NCBI RefSeq assembly: GCF_002585305.1
Contig: NZ_NUNF01000014.1
Coordinates: forward strand, 249,839-313,838
Direction: 5' to 3'
Source of the DNA: Bacillus sp. AFS037270
GTDB taxonomy: Bacteria; Bacillota; Bacilli; Bacillales_B; DSM-18226
DNA: 64,000 nt
The notes below the pieces were generated by a model, which worked only from the letters and a program-made list of their open reading frames with translations, had not been told where the DNA came from and made no database searches. Shown here piece by piece: positions 1 to 8,678 of this stretch; position 1 is the first letter of the stretch, and every line of letters begins with the position of its first letter. A program made the position numbers and the translations under genes.

Positions 1-333
1 CGGTTAGATAATTTAGTTGTCTTCGTGGATGACAATGGATTGCAAATTGATGGTACAACCGAAGAAATTATGCCAAATCAAGATTTAGAAAAGAAATTCC
101 AGGCATTTGGTTTTGAAACGAGAAGAATTGATGGACATTCTATGGAAGAGATTGTTGAAACATTAGATTATATTCGCGAAGCTAAAAACGGAAAACCAAA
201 ATGTATTGTTCTTAACACGGTAAAAGGTAAGGGAGTATCTTTTATGGAACATTCCGTTGGATGGCATGGTGTTGCTCCGAATGATGTCGAGTTTCTGAAA
301 GCAATTGAAGAAGTAGCAGGGGGGTTAAAATAA
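1..333 (+). CDS. Transketolase, N-terminal subunit (partial, 5' end outside window)
   Basis: The frame is open from the first base, so the protein starts upstream of the window and only its last 110 residues are seen. They contain VVFVDDNGLQIDG, the Asn-containing end of the thiamine diphosphate/metal-binding motif of transketolases, and the KGKGVSFME segment near the end of the pyrophosphate-binding domain. It stops after GGLK, as split transketolase N-subunits do, instead of running into the pyrimidine domain. The stop overlaps the next start by one base (TAATG), so the two halves are translationally coupled and should form one alpha2beta2-like enzyme transferring two-carbon ketol units between sugar phosphates. 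The natural donor is not evident; context suggests a dedicated catabolic route and not the housekeeping tkt, which is normally a single long chain. Confidence 0.9.
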   Translation, partial: RLDNLVVFVDDNGLQIDGTTEEIMPNQDLEKKFQAFGFETRRIDGHSMEEIVETLDYIREAKNGKPKCIVLNTVKGKGVSFMEHSVGWHGVAPNDVEFLKAIEEVAGGLK

Positions 334-1286
334 TGAGCTTAATGGAAAAAGATATTGTTGTTAAAAAAGCTACCAGAGAAGCCTTCGGTGATGAAATTGT
401 ACGATTGGGGAAAAAGAACAAAAATATTTATGTGGTTGATATTGATATTGGTAAGTCTTGCAAGACGACAGAATTTGCAAAGCAATTTCCAAATCAGCAT
501 GTAAATGTTGGTATAGCTGAACAAAATGGTGCTGGATTAGCGGCAGGACTTGCGACAACAGGTAAAATCCCTTTTGTAAGCACTTACGCAGTATTTGGTT
601 CACTAAGAATGGCGGAGCAAATCAGACAAGAAATTTGTTACCCCAACCTAAATGTAAAAATAGCCTGTTCTCATGGCGGACTTACTCCAGCGAATGATGG
701 AGCAAGTCATCAAAGTATTGAAGATATGGGTGTTCTAAGAACTATTCCAAATATGACGGTCATTATGGGTGCTGACTATTATTCTACTAGGAAATTAATA
801 GAACAAGCCGCTGAAATGTATGGTCCGGTATATCTTCGTTTTACTAGAGATACAGTTCCGGTTCTATATGATGAAAATGAAGAATTTACGATTGGGAAAG
901 CAAAGCAGATCAAGGACGGAAAGGATGTCGCAATTATTGCAAATGGTGACACCGTTTATCTTGCCTTAGAAGCAGCAAAGCAATTAGAAAAAGAAGGTAT
1001 ATCCGTAAAACTACTGGATATGCACACAATAAAGCCTCTTGATCGAGAAGCGGTCGTTGACTGTTTAAATATTGGAAAAATCATTACAGTTGAAGACCAT
1101 AATATTTTAAATGGTCTAGGAAGTGCGGTATGCGAAGTTGTTGCTGAAGAAGGCATGGGGATCGTGAGAAGAATTGGGGTTCAAGATCAATTCGGGCAGT
1201 CGGCCCCATATGAAAAGTTGTTAGAGCTTAATGGTATTACAATCGAAAATATTGTCACTACAGCAAAAAATTTAGTCAAAAACTAA
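333..1286 (+). CDS. Transketolase, C-terminal subunit
   Basis: This 317-residue protein carries the pyrimidine-binding and C-terminal domains of a split transketolase. Visible are GIAEQNGAGLAAGLATTGKIPFVSTYA, which holds the conserved Glu that activates the thiamine ring, the GGLTPANDGASHQSIEDMG loop, and the C-terminal domain with HTIKPLD and VEDHN. It partners the upstream N-terminal subunit, whose stop overlaps its ATG. The SDR gene follows 24 bp downstream with its own GAGGAG site, so all three are probably one transcript. Related split enzymes occur in apiose and sulfoquinovose catabolism as well as in pentose metabolism; the substrate cannot be read from the sequence. Confidence 0.92.
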   Translation: MSLMEKDIVVKKATREAFGDEIVRLGKKNKNIYVVDIDIGKSCKTTEFAKQFPNQHVNVGIAEQNGAGLAAGLATTGKIPFVSTYAVFGSLRMAEQIRQEICYPNLNVKIACSHGGLTPANDGASHQSIEDMGVLRTIPNMTVIMGADYYSTRKLIEQAAEMYGPVYLRFTRDTVPVLYDENEEFTIGKAKQIKDGKDVAIIANGDTVYLALEAAKQLEKEGISVKLLDMHTIKPLDREAVVDCLNIGKIITVEDHNILNGLGSAVCEVVAEEGMGIVRRIGVQDQFGQSAPYEKLLELNGITIENIVTTAKNLVKN

Positions 1287-1310
1287 TAAATTATCGAGGA
1301 GAGAAGAAAC

Positions 1311-2069
1311 ATGTTTGAATTAGAAAATAGAGTAGCGATCGTTACAGGCAGTGGTTCGAAAAAGGGGATTGGACGCACAATTGCTTTAACCCTAGCAAAA
1401 CAGGGGGCAGCAGTGGTTATCGCTGACCTTAATATGGACGGAATTCAGGATGTCGTTAATGAGATTAAAGAAGCTGGCGGAAAAGCTTTAGGAGTTGAAT
1501 TAAATGTAACCAGCAAAGAATCGAATGAAGCCATGGTAGAAAAAGTTCTACAAACCTATGGCAGAATTGATATCCTTGTCAATAATGCTGGAATTTCACA
1601 AAAAGTAACAGTTCAAGATATGACCTTAGAGGACATCAACCGAGTATTTAATGTGAACATGTTTGGACTGTTCTTATGCACCCAAGCCGTACTAAAAACG
1701 ATGAAAAATCAAAAGTATGGCCGAATCGTAAGTCTTTCCTCCGTTTCCGCCAAACGAGGAGGCGGAGTATTTGGTGGACCGCACTATTCTGCTTCAAAGG
1801 CTGCCGTATTAGGATTTTCTAAGAATCTTGCTCGTGAAGTTGCTCTTGATGGAATCACCGTAAACTGTGTGGCACCAGGTCTTGTTAATACAGACATTTG
1901 GAAGTCCCTTCCTGAAGAGGAAGCAAAGAAAGTGATCGACGGAATTCCAATGGGAAGACCAGGTGAGACTGAAGAGATTGCGGCAACTATTGCTTTCTTA
2001 GTTTCAAAAGAAGCATCCTACATTACAGGAGAAGAAATTGATATTAATGGCGGGTCACACATGGATTAA
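1311..2069 (+). CDS. SDR family NAD(P)-dependent oxidoreductase
   Basis: This is a classical short-chain dehydrogenase of 252 residues. It has the cofactor-binding glycine motif TGSGSKKGIG near residue 13, an Asp at the end of the second beta strand (VVIADLN) that usually favours NAD, NNAG near residue 90, a catalytic Ser in SLSSVSA, YSASK (Tyr and Lys of the active site), and a C-terminal GEEIDINGG. The start is supported by GAGGAGAG about 9 bp upstream. It lies between the split transketolase and a FadR-type regulator, so it most likely oxidises or reduces a sugar, polyol or sugar acid feeding the transketolase. A hairpin follows the stop. The substrate is unknown. Confidence 0.9.
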   Translation: MFELENRVAIVTGSGSKKGIGRTIALTLAKQGAAVVIADLNMDGIQDVVNEIKEAGGKALGVELNVTSKESNEAMVEKVLQTYGRIDILVNNAGISQKVTVQDMTLEDINRVFNVNMFGLFLCTQAVLKTMKNQKYGRIVSLSSVSAKRGGGVFGGPHYSASKAAVLGFSKNLAREVALDGITVNCVAPGLVNTDIWKSLPEEEAKKVIDGIPMGRPGETEEIAATIAFLVSKEASYITGEEIDINGGSHMD

Positions 2070-2084
2070 TTTTATCCTTACTGT

Positions 2085-2119
2085 ACAGGCATTCCAGTTA
2101 GGAATGCCTGTGTAATTTC
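2085..2119 (+). terminator. Hairpin after the SDR gene
   Basis: An 11-bp perfect stem (ACAGGCATTCC pairing with GGAATGCCTGT) with a 5-base loop lies in the 68-bp gap between the SDR and regulator genes. Only a weak T-rich stretch follows, so it may attenuate or stabilise the transcript instead of fully terminating it. Confidence 0.6.
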
Positions 2120-2137
2120 AATGAACACTACAGAGGA

Positions 2138-2848
2138 GTGGTTGATATTAATTTTAATCCAGTGGCCAGTAAGAAATTATATATGCAAATTTATCATCAA
2201 ATCCTTTCTGAAATCGAATTGGGTTCATTTAAAAAAGGTGATAAACTGCCTGCCGAAAGAGAGCTGTGCGAACAATTTGGTGTAAGCCGTGTTCCCATTC
2301 GCCAGGCCCTAAGTGCATTAGAATTGAATGGGATTATCTATTCCCGTCAGGGCGAAGGAGTTTATGTAAAAAATAATCAGATAACCCTTGATCATTCTGA
2401 ATCTGCTATTTTTTTTAAATCGATCTCCCCAGAAGATATTGTGGAAGCAAGGATGACAATAGAGCCGCTCATTATAAAATTTGCAGCTGAAAGAGCAACG
2501 GATGAAGACATTGAGGAACTTCATTCGACGATCGAAGAGATGAAGAAAGAAACCATGGCTGGTGTTTATGTACCAGAAACAGATCACAAATTACATTTTA
2601 GTATTGCAAAGGCCTCTCATAATGACTTATTTATTAACATTATGGCAGCTATAAGTAATGCAATGAAACAACAAGAAATGTGGGAATTTATTCGAGATCG
2701 TACTGTCACACGACCGGATTATCGAGACACTAATTTTAAGGAGCATCAACTACTTATACAAGCCATTGAGGATCACAACGCAAAAGAAGCAGTCGAAGTC
2801 ATGAATAAGCATATGAAAAACTTATATGACCGGTATTGGAAGGATTAG
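2138..2848 (+). CDS. GntR-family regulator, FadR (FCD) type
   Basis: A 236-residue protein with an N-terminal winged helix (LPAERELCEQFGVSRVPIRQALSALELNGIIYSRQGEGVYV) followed by an all-helical FCD ligand-binding domain, with an ARMTIEP segment typical of that fold and metal-binding-type His residues in the C-terminal half (DHKLHFSIAKASHND, EHQLLIQAI). It probably controls the surrounding transketolase/SDR/symporter/pfk genes in response to a pathway carboxylate or sugar acid. The start is awkward: the only in-frame GTG overlaps the GAGGAG sequence, while an ATT codon at 2147 sits at the ideal 8-base spacing. The true N-terminus may therefore begin at 2147. Confidence 0.88.
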   Translation: MVDINFNPVASKKLYMQIYHQILSEIELGSFKKGDKLPAERELCEQFGVSRVPIRQALSALELNGIIYSRQGEGVYVKNNQITLDHSESAIFFKSISPEDIVEARMTIEPLIIKFAAERATDEDIEELHSTIEEMKKETMAGVYVPETDHKLHFSIAKASHNDLFINIMAAISNAMKQQEMWEFIRDRTVTRPDYRDTNFKEHQLLIQAIEDHNAKEAVEVMNKHMKNLYDRYWKD

Positions 2849-3203
2849 ACCTATTAAGTTTTCAATCCTAACTCGTATTGACAACCCTTACATGCAAGGA
2901 TATACTTAATGCAAAAAAGGGAACTTAGTATACAAGTAGACAAAGGTATAGGGAGCGACTATGCAGAAATTTTCTATTTATATAATAGAAGAATATGAGA
3001 GTCGCCATATCTATTTGTGTTGACGAAGTCAGTTGAATTTTTTTGGAAGCGTTTGATGTATGGGTTTACAAAAGTTTAAATACTAGTAATTTTAAATCTT
3101 TCTTAGGGGAACTATCTATTAAAGGAGAATTTAATTCCCTGTAACCTTTAATGAGATGATGGCTTGGAATAAGGAAGGGACAACAACATAAGGGGGAATT
3201 ATT
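2849..3203 (+). promoter_or_regulatory. Intergenic region before the MFS gene, possible operator
   Basis: This 355-bp non-coding stretch contains two AT-rich partial palindromes, one near 2891-2912 (ATGCAA ... ATGCAA arms around ATATAC) and one near 2924-2936 (CTTAGTATACAAG). The second resembles the TTGTATAC core seen in GntR/FadR operators elsewhere in this window. A cre-like box lies further down. I see no convincing small gene here. A sigma-A promoter is expected but not uniquely identifiable. Confidence 0.4.
3043..3057 (+). promoter_or_regulatory. cre-like box (CcpA) upstream of the MFS gene
   Basis: TTGGAAGCGTTTGAT matches the catabolite-responsive element consensus WTGNAANCGNWNNCW at all but one defined position. 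Its place about 150 bp upstream of a sugar-acid transporter gene fits carbon catabolite control. This is a motif match only. Confidence 0.45.
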
Positions 3204-4535
3204 TTGGATCAACTTGCACTAGAGCGTTCAACTACTAAAAAAGTTACGTTAAGATTAATTCCATTTCTGTTTCTTTGTTTTACAATATCTATACTTGATA
3301 GGGTGAATATTGGGTTTGCTGCCCTGCAAATGAATAAAGATTTAGGCTTTTCAAATGCTATTTTTGGATTTGGAGCAGGAATCTTCTTTATTGGTTACTT
3401 CCTTTTAGAAGTACCAGCCAGCGCAATGATGGCAAAGGTAGGAGCAAGAAAATGGATTAGTAGAATCATGGTGACATGGGCCATCCTTGCTATATTAGTA
3501 GCTTTCGTAAAAACACCTATGGAATTTTATATTGTACGGTTTCTGTTGGGAGTTGCTGAAGCTAGTTTTTATCCATGTATGGTTGCTTATTTAAGTGGTT
3601 TTTATCAAACGAAACATCATGCAAAAGCGATCGCAGGATTCATGTTGGCGATTCCTGGTGCGAATGCATTAGGTGCTCCACTCTCAACCTATTTGCTGAG
3701 TATCAGCTGGTTTAGTTTGGCTGGGTGGCAATGGCTGTTTATTTTGGAAGCGATTCCGGCACTTATCTTAGGTATTATATGTTTTTTCTATCTTGATGAT
3801 CAAATTGAAGATATAAAATGGTTGAACAAAGACGAGAAAAAATGGTTAATTGATGTTACAACAAAAGAGAGACTTGAAAAACAGCAGGTAAAACACTATA
3901 CGTTCTTACAGGCTTTAAAAGATCGTGATGTTCTTATCTTATCTGCAGGATATTTTTGCTGGATGGTTGGCTATTACGGAATTAATATGTTTTTACCAAC
4001 GATTTCAAAAGGTTTATCTGAGGCTACTGCATTAAGTAATCAAAGTATTGGTTGGATTTTAGGACTTATGTATGTTTGTGCCATGATAACTATGATTCTA
4101 GTTGGGAATTCTTCAGACAAGAAAAACGAGAGACGCTGGCATGTTGCCGTATGTTTATCAATAAGTGCGTTTGCCATGATTATTAGCAGTTATATTTCCA
4201 ATACAAACGTTACGATTTCATTTGTATTTCTAACCATTGCTCTATGTGGAGTATTTGGGGCATACGCTCCATTTTGGGCAATCCCACCTTCTTTCTTAAC
4301 TGGAACTGCAGCAGCAGGAGCGATTGCTCTCATCAACAGTGTGGGAAATCTTGGTGGATTCTTTGGACCTTACATTGTGGGCTATATTAAGGATACAACA
4401 GGATCCTTTCATACTAGTATGATTTATTTAGGTGTCAGTATGATTATAAGTTCTCTTATTGTTGTTTCCTTGGTAAAGCAGTCAGGTAAGGCAGAGAGCA
4501 AGAGTATCGAATATAAATTGAAAAAATCTAGTTAA
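3204..4535 (+). CDS. MFS transporter, anion:cation symporter (ACS) family
   Basis: A 443-residue, 12-helix major facilitator. The N-terminus LDRVNIGFAALQMNKDLG and the FYPCMVAYLSGFYQ motif in helix 4/5 are characteristic of the ACS family, whose members carry organic anions such as galactonate, glucarate, tartrate or phthalate with protons. The TTG start is set by AGGGGG 7 bases upstream. It lies after the FadR-type regulator and before pfkA, so it is the likely entry route for the substrate processed by the SDR and split transketolase. The family points to an acidic substrate (sugar acid or similar), but this is inference. Confidence 0.88.
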   Translation: MDQLALERSTTKKVTLRLIPFLFLCFTISILDRVNIGFAALQMNKDLGFSNAIFGFGAGIFFIGYFLLEVPASAMMAKVGARKWISRIMVTWAILAILVAFVKTPMEFYIVRFLLGVAEASFYPCMVAYLSGFYQTKHHAKAIAGFMLAIPGANALGAPLSTYLLSISWFSLAGWQWLFILEAIPALILGIICFFYLDDQIEDIKWLNKDEKKWLIDVTTKERLEKQQVKHYTFLQALKDRDVLILSAGYFCWMVGYYGINMFLPTISKGLSEATALSNQSIGWILGLMYVCAMITMILVGNSSDKKNERRWHVAVCLSISAFAMIISSYISNTNVTISFVFLTIALCGVFGAYAPFWAIPPSFLTGTAAAGAIALINSVGNLGGFFGPYIVGYIKDTTGSFHTSMIYLGVSMIISSLIVVSLVKQSGKAESKSIEYKLKKSS

Positions 4536-4603
4536 GAAAATCTGTCATTACAGGATTTAAACATTCAATAAAATTCTTAAGTTGCGTATGAGGTGTATTG
4601 GTC

Positions 4604-5560
4604 ATGAAAAAACTAGGGGTCCTAACAAGTGGCGGCGATGCCCCGGGAATGAATGCTGCTATAAGGGCAGTCGTAAAAGCAGCAAGTCACTATCATGTGG
4701 AAGTAATGGGGATACAGGGCGGATTCCAAGGTTTAATTGATGGTAAAATTCATAAATTAACATCCCAAGAGGTAGAAGATATTGCCGATCGTGGCGGAAC
4801 GATTTTAAAAACGTCACGATCCTTAGAATTCATGGAGGAAACAGGACGAAAGAAAGCATTTAGTATATTGAAAAATTTGGATATAGATTCCTTGATTGTC
4901 ATAGGTGGGGAAGGATCTTTAAAAGGAGCCGAAAAGTTACATAAACTAGGTATAAATGTGATCGGAATACCTGGAACCATTGACAATGATTTAGCTTATA
5001 CAGATTATTCAATAGGATTTGATACCACTTTAAATACGGTATTGGAGTGTATCGGTAAAATTAAAGATACTGATTATTCTCATGATAAAACAACGATTGT
5101 CGAAGTAATGGGAAGATATTGCGGCGATTTAGCTTTATATTCTGCTTTAGCAGGTGGAGGAGAAATCATCTCTACTCCAGAAAGACCATTAGATTTATAT
5201 TCCATCTGTTCAAAATTACGTTTTAGAATGAGTAGTGGAAAAAATGATAATCTCGTCATCGTTACAGAAAGAATGTATGATTTGCAGGACTTGCAGCACT
5301 ACATTGAAAAGAAGTTAAACATTAGTGTAAGAACTACCTCATTAGGGTTCATCCAAAGAGGGGGAAATGCATCTGCATTTGATCGGGTATTAGCAAGTAA
5401 TATGGGCGTTAAGGCAGTGGAACTGTTGATGAATGGATATTCGGGTCTAGCTGTTGGAATGAAAGAAAATAAAATGATTCATAAAGAACTTGGCTACGTA
5501 AATTCCGAGATAACGGATAAGCAGGATAAATATAGTTTACTAGAAAAGCTTTTAGGTTAG
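4604..5560 (+). CDS. pfkA: ATP-dependent 6-phosphofructokinase (paralogue type)
   Basis: A 318-residue group A phosphofructokinase of normal family length. The start is the ATG giving MKKLGVLTSGGDAPGMN, preceded by AGGTG 8 bases upstream; a TTG two codons earlier is less well placed. Seen are the ATP-binding GGDAPGMNAAIR, the catalytic GTIDNDLAYTDYSIGFDT loop with its general-base Asp, MGRYCGDLAL and the substrate-side FIQRGGNASAFDRVLA. It phosphorylates fructose 6-phosphate or a related ketose phosphate. The housekeeping pfkA of Bacillus normally sits with accA and pyk. This copy sits in a catabolic cluster, and some pocket residues deviate (MGRYCGDLAL, QRGGNASAF instead of the usual QRGGSPTAF), so it may serve the local pathway or an alternative sugar phosphate. 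Confidence 0.88.
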   Translation: MKKLGVLTSGGDAPGMNAAIRAVVKAASHYHVEVMGIQGGFQGLIDGKIHKLTSQEVEDIADRGGTILKTSRSLEFMEETGRKKAFSILKNLDIDSLIVIGGEGSLKGAEKLHKLGINVIGIPGTIDNDLAYTDYSIGFDTTLNTVLECIGKIKDTDYSHDKTTIVEVMGRYCGDLALYSALAGGGEIISTPERPLDLYSICSKLRFRMSSGKNDNLVIVTERMYDLQDLQHYIEKKLNISVRTTSLGFIQRGGNASAFDRVLASNMGVKAVELLMNGYSGLAVGMKENKMIHKELGYVNSEITDKQDKYSLLEKLLG

Positions 5561-5629
5561 AAAAGTATATCCCTTTATTGTTGTGTGGATCAATAAGTTT
5601 TTATTTAACAAAAGTTAAGGGGGAAGCGA

Positions 5630-5776
5630 ATGATGGGCGAGAAACTAATTGAAAAACAAGGTACGATTATATGTCAAGTGTGTGAAAAAGTAATTGACAT
5701 TGTTGAAAGTACAGAAGGCGTTAAAACGTGGTATGGAAAGTGTCAGGATTGTTCCGAGGAGAAGAAAGAAGATTAA
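5630..5776 (+). CDS. SR1P-like GapA-binding small peptide
   Basis: A 48-codon gene beginning ATGATG after AGGGGGAAG. The product begins MMGEKLIEKQGTIICQVCEK and continues with TWYGKCQDCSEE. The order GTI-CxxC, an acidic/basic middle, then WYGKCxxC is that of SR1P, the small protein encoded by the B. subtilis dual-function RNA SR1, which binds glyceraldehyde-3-phosphate dehydrogenase GapA and promotes its interaction with RNase J1. Four cysteines in two CxxC pairs suggest a metal- or redox-sensitive knuckle. Here it lies between pfkA and rpiB, presumably on their transcript, and not as a separate regulatory RNA. The family call rests on motif order remembered for the family and needs alignment. 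Confidence 0.7.
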   Translation: MMGEKLIEKQGTIICQVCEKVIDIVESTEGVKTWYGKCQDCSEEKKED

Positions 5777-5804
5777 CGTTAATGGACTGTTGGAGGAGAG
5801 TAAA

Positions 5805-6272
5805 ATGAAAGTAGCGATTGCATCTGATCATGGTGGTATAAATATCCGTAATGAGATCATCTCATTGCTAGAAGAGATGAAAATTGAGTACTTAGATTTA
5901 GGGTGTGATTGTGACACCTCTGTTGATTATCCTGATTATGCTATTCCTGTTGCGGAAAAGGTAGCAAGTGGTGAAGTAGAACGAGGTATCTTAATTTGTG
6001 GAACGGGGATTGGAATGAGTATTTCGGCAAACAAAGTAAAGGGAATACGCTGTGCACTGGTGCACGATACGTTTAGTGCTAAGGCAACAAGAGAGCATAA
6101 CAATTCCAATATCTTAGCGATGGGAGAACGTGTCATCGGTCCAGGCTTAGCCCGCGATATCGCGAAAATATGGTTAACAACCCCTTTCGAAGGCGGCAGG
6201 CACGCAAATCGTATCAATAAAATAAAGGAATATGAAGCGAGGGGACGGTTCTCTTGCTTCCTCCAAAGTTAA
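5805..6272 (+). CDS. rpiB: RpiB/LacAB-family sugar-phosphate isomerase
   Basis: A 155-residue protein starting at the ATG preceded by GGAGGAGAG; the longer open frame upstream overlaps the SR1P-like gene and is spurious. It has ASDHGG near the N-terminus, GTGIGMSISANKVKGIRCALVHD with the active-site Cys region occupied by GILICGTGIGMSI, and REHNNSNILAMGERV. These are hallmarks of the RpiB/LacAB isomerase family, which interconverts aldose and ketose phosphates (ribose 5-phosphate/ribulose 5-phosphate or analogues). The last dozen residues (GRFSCFLQS end) are encoded by a GGGGACGGTTCTC interspersed repeat, making the protein slightly longer than the usual ~150 residues. Ribose 5-phosphate isomerase is the default activity; erythrose or sulfo-sugar phosphates are possible. 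Confidence 0.87.
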   Translation: MKVAIASDHGGINIRNEIISLLEEMKIEYLDLGCDCDTSVDYPDYAIPVAEKVASGEVERGILICGTGIGMSISANKVKGIRCALVHDTFSAKATREHNNSNILAMGERVIGPGLARDIAKIWLTTPFEGGRHANRINKIKEYEARGRFSCFLQS

Positions 6273-6376
6273 AAACAAACCCCCTTTCGCTAATTCGGCG
6301 AAGGGGGTTTTGCTATTTAACTTCCTTTATTCTTTTTGGGCGTCTAATTTCGAAGCACAAGAACCGTCCCCATGCT
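6239..6376. repeat. Split copy of the GGGGACGGTTCTC palindrome flanking a terminator
   Basis: GGGGACGGTTCTCTTGCTTC at 6241-6260 and its near reverse complement GAAGCACAAGAACCGTCCCC at 6352-6371 are the same two arms that lie back to back at four other places in the window (8779, 20633, 31012, 33677). Here they are separated by about 90 bp that holds a complete terminator hairpin. The left arm forms the 3' end of rpiB. Confidence 0.75.
6277..6312. terminator. Bidirectional terminator between rpiB and the convergent MFS gene
   Basis: AAACCCCCTTTCGC pairs with GGCGAAGGGGGTTT across a 6-base loop, with an A-run on the left and a T-run on the right. It can end transcription from both the rpiB operon and the opposing ldh operon. 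Confidence 0.85.
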
Positions 6377-6393
6377 CCCATGCTCCCACCCAC

Positions 6394-7635
6394 TTATGCT
6401 GCTTTCCTTGCAGCGGCTTCCCTCTGTCTTGTTTCCGGGAAGGTCGCGACTAGGAAGATGTATAAGCTTGAGGCAGCGATGAAGAAGATCATTGCTGGTG
6501 TGTATCCGGAAGAGCCTAGGATAAAGCTCCAAATAATTGTTGCGATGGTTTGGCCTGCGTAGGCAATGGCCCAAAATAATCCAAACATAATTGTCAATCT
6601 TTGTGGAGTCATCCCTTTTAATTCATGAGGTAGATTCAAAAAGATTGGGTACTGGATATACATCGCAAATCCAGAAATCGAAATAAGCGTATAAGATAAG
6701 AGCGGAATTTTATTAGCGAAAACAATCGCAAGAGCAAACGTTCCTACCATGACAATTCCTGAGAACAGAAGGGTAGGCTTCCGCGGTACCCCTTTATTCC
6801 CAATTGTAATCCCGGCAAACGTACCAAGAATACCAAATCCTGAAATTAACAGGTTCGTCACAGATCCATTTAATAATGTATATTGGTCAAAAATCGCTTT
6901 AAAGCTCACGAGCGATAATACATACAGAGTTAAAAAGGAAGCAAACGCCAGGCCATAGCGCCAGAGGAATCCATCCTTGAGCGCATCTTTGTAACCATAC
7001 TTTTCTGTTTTTTCACCCGTTTCTTTTGTCTCAAAGTTCTCCGCTTTCCAAAGCCAGCCGATAAAAAACAAAATCGTTAAAGAAGCAAAAAACGTTAACG
7101 TTACACGCCAATTGGCTACCAATTGCTTGGCAAAAACCGTGAATAATACAGCCACAATAAAGGCACCTGCATTATAGGCGACCGTATTGGCGGCATTAAT
7201 GCGCAGCTTTGTTTTTGAATTTTTTACATAGTGGGCAACGATTGGGTTCATGTAGACAATCACCATCGAGCCCCCTACGGCCATGACCATCCGAGCGACT
7301 GTATAAGCCCAATAATTAGGCAGATAAATCGCGACAAGCCCCATCATTAACAGGCCAATCGCCGTGCCTGCTGCTTTTCTTGGTCCTAATTTCATGAGTA
7401 CGATCGCTGCTAAAATGTTGGCAAATACACGCGCTGTCGTAATCGAATAGTTCACTAATTGAGAAATAATCGGATCGACCGGTCCACCGAAAAATGTTTC
7501 GGTTATTTGGGGTGTTAAGGAAGAACCCGCCACCCAGTTCATGGCAAAGGTTACATAGGCCAGCCATAAAACTGCCATCATAAAATAACCTTTTTTGGTA
7601 TGATTTATCGTTTCCATATTTTCATCTGCTTTCAT
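6394..7635 (-). CDS. MFS transporter, cotranscribed with ldh
   Basis: A major facilitator of about 413 residues with 12 predicted helices, beginning GYFMMAVLWLAYVTFAMNWVAGSSLTPQI. It carries a cytoplasmic central loop rich in Glu/Lys (ENFETKETGEKTEKYGYKD) and a helix 4/5 motif VARMVMAVGGSMVIVYMNPI. It follows the lactate dehydrogenase stop by about 30 bp, so it belongs to the Rex-controlled ldh transcript and could move lactate, another fermentation acid or an anion; this is inference from position only. The start is uncertain: a TTG at 7656 and ATGs at 7635 and 7617 are all in frame and none has a strong ribosome binding site. A small hairpin (AGAGAT/ATCTCT) sits just upstream of the 7635 ATG. 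Confidence 0.8.
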   Translation of the reverse strand: MKADENMETINHTKKGYFMMAVLWLAYVTFAMNWVAGSSLTPQITETFFGGPVDPIISQLVNYSITTARVFANILAAIVLMKLGPRKAAGTAIGLLMMGLVAIYLPNYWAYTVARMVMAVGGSMVIVYMNPIVAHYVKNSKTKLRINAANTVAYNAGAFIVAVLFTVFAKQLVANWRVTLTFFASLTILFFIGWLWKAENFETKETGEKTEKYGYKDALKDGFLWRYGLAFASFLTLYVLSLVSFKAIFDQYTLLNGSVTNLLISGFGILGTFAGITIGNKGVPRKPTLLFSGIVMVGTFALAIVFANKIPLLSYTLISISGFAMYIQYPIFLNLPHELKGMTPQRLTIMFGLFWAIAYAGQTIATIIWSFILGSSGYTPAMIFFIAASSLYIFLVATFPETRQREAAARKAA

Positions 7636-7665
7636 TAGAGATTTTATCTCTGGCAAAGGGTCTAT

Positions 7666-8628
<963 letters not shown>

Positions 8629-8678
8629 TTATATGAAATTAATAAAATGATATAAGCTAAATTCATGATGTAATTATT

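Noticed and set aside
5694..5804. N-terminal extension of RpiB by 37 codons
   Set aside because: It overlaps the SR1P-like gene in another frame and lacks family similarity, while ATG 5805 has GGAGGAGAG before it and the canonical KVAIASDHGG start.
6232..6562. Two plus-strand frames of 73 and 102 codons
   Set aside because: They cross the rpiB/MFS terminator and the antisense of the MFS gene; no ribosome site or family.
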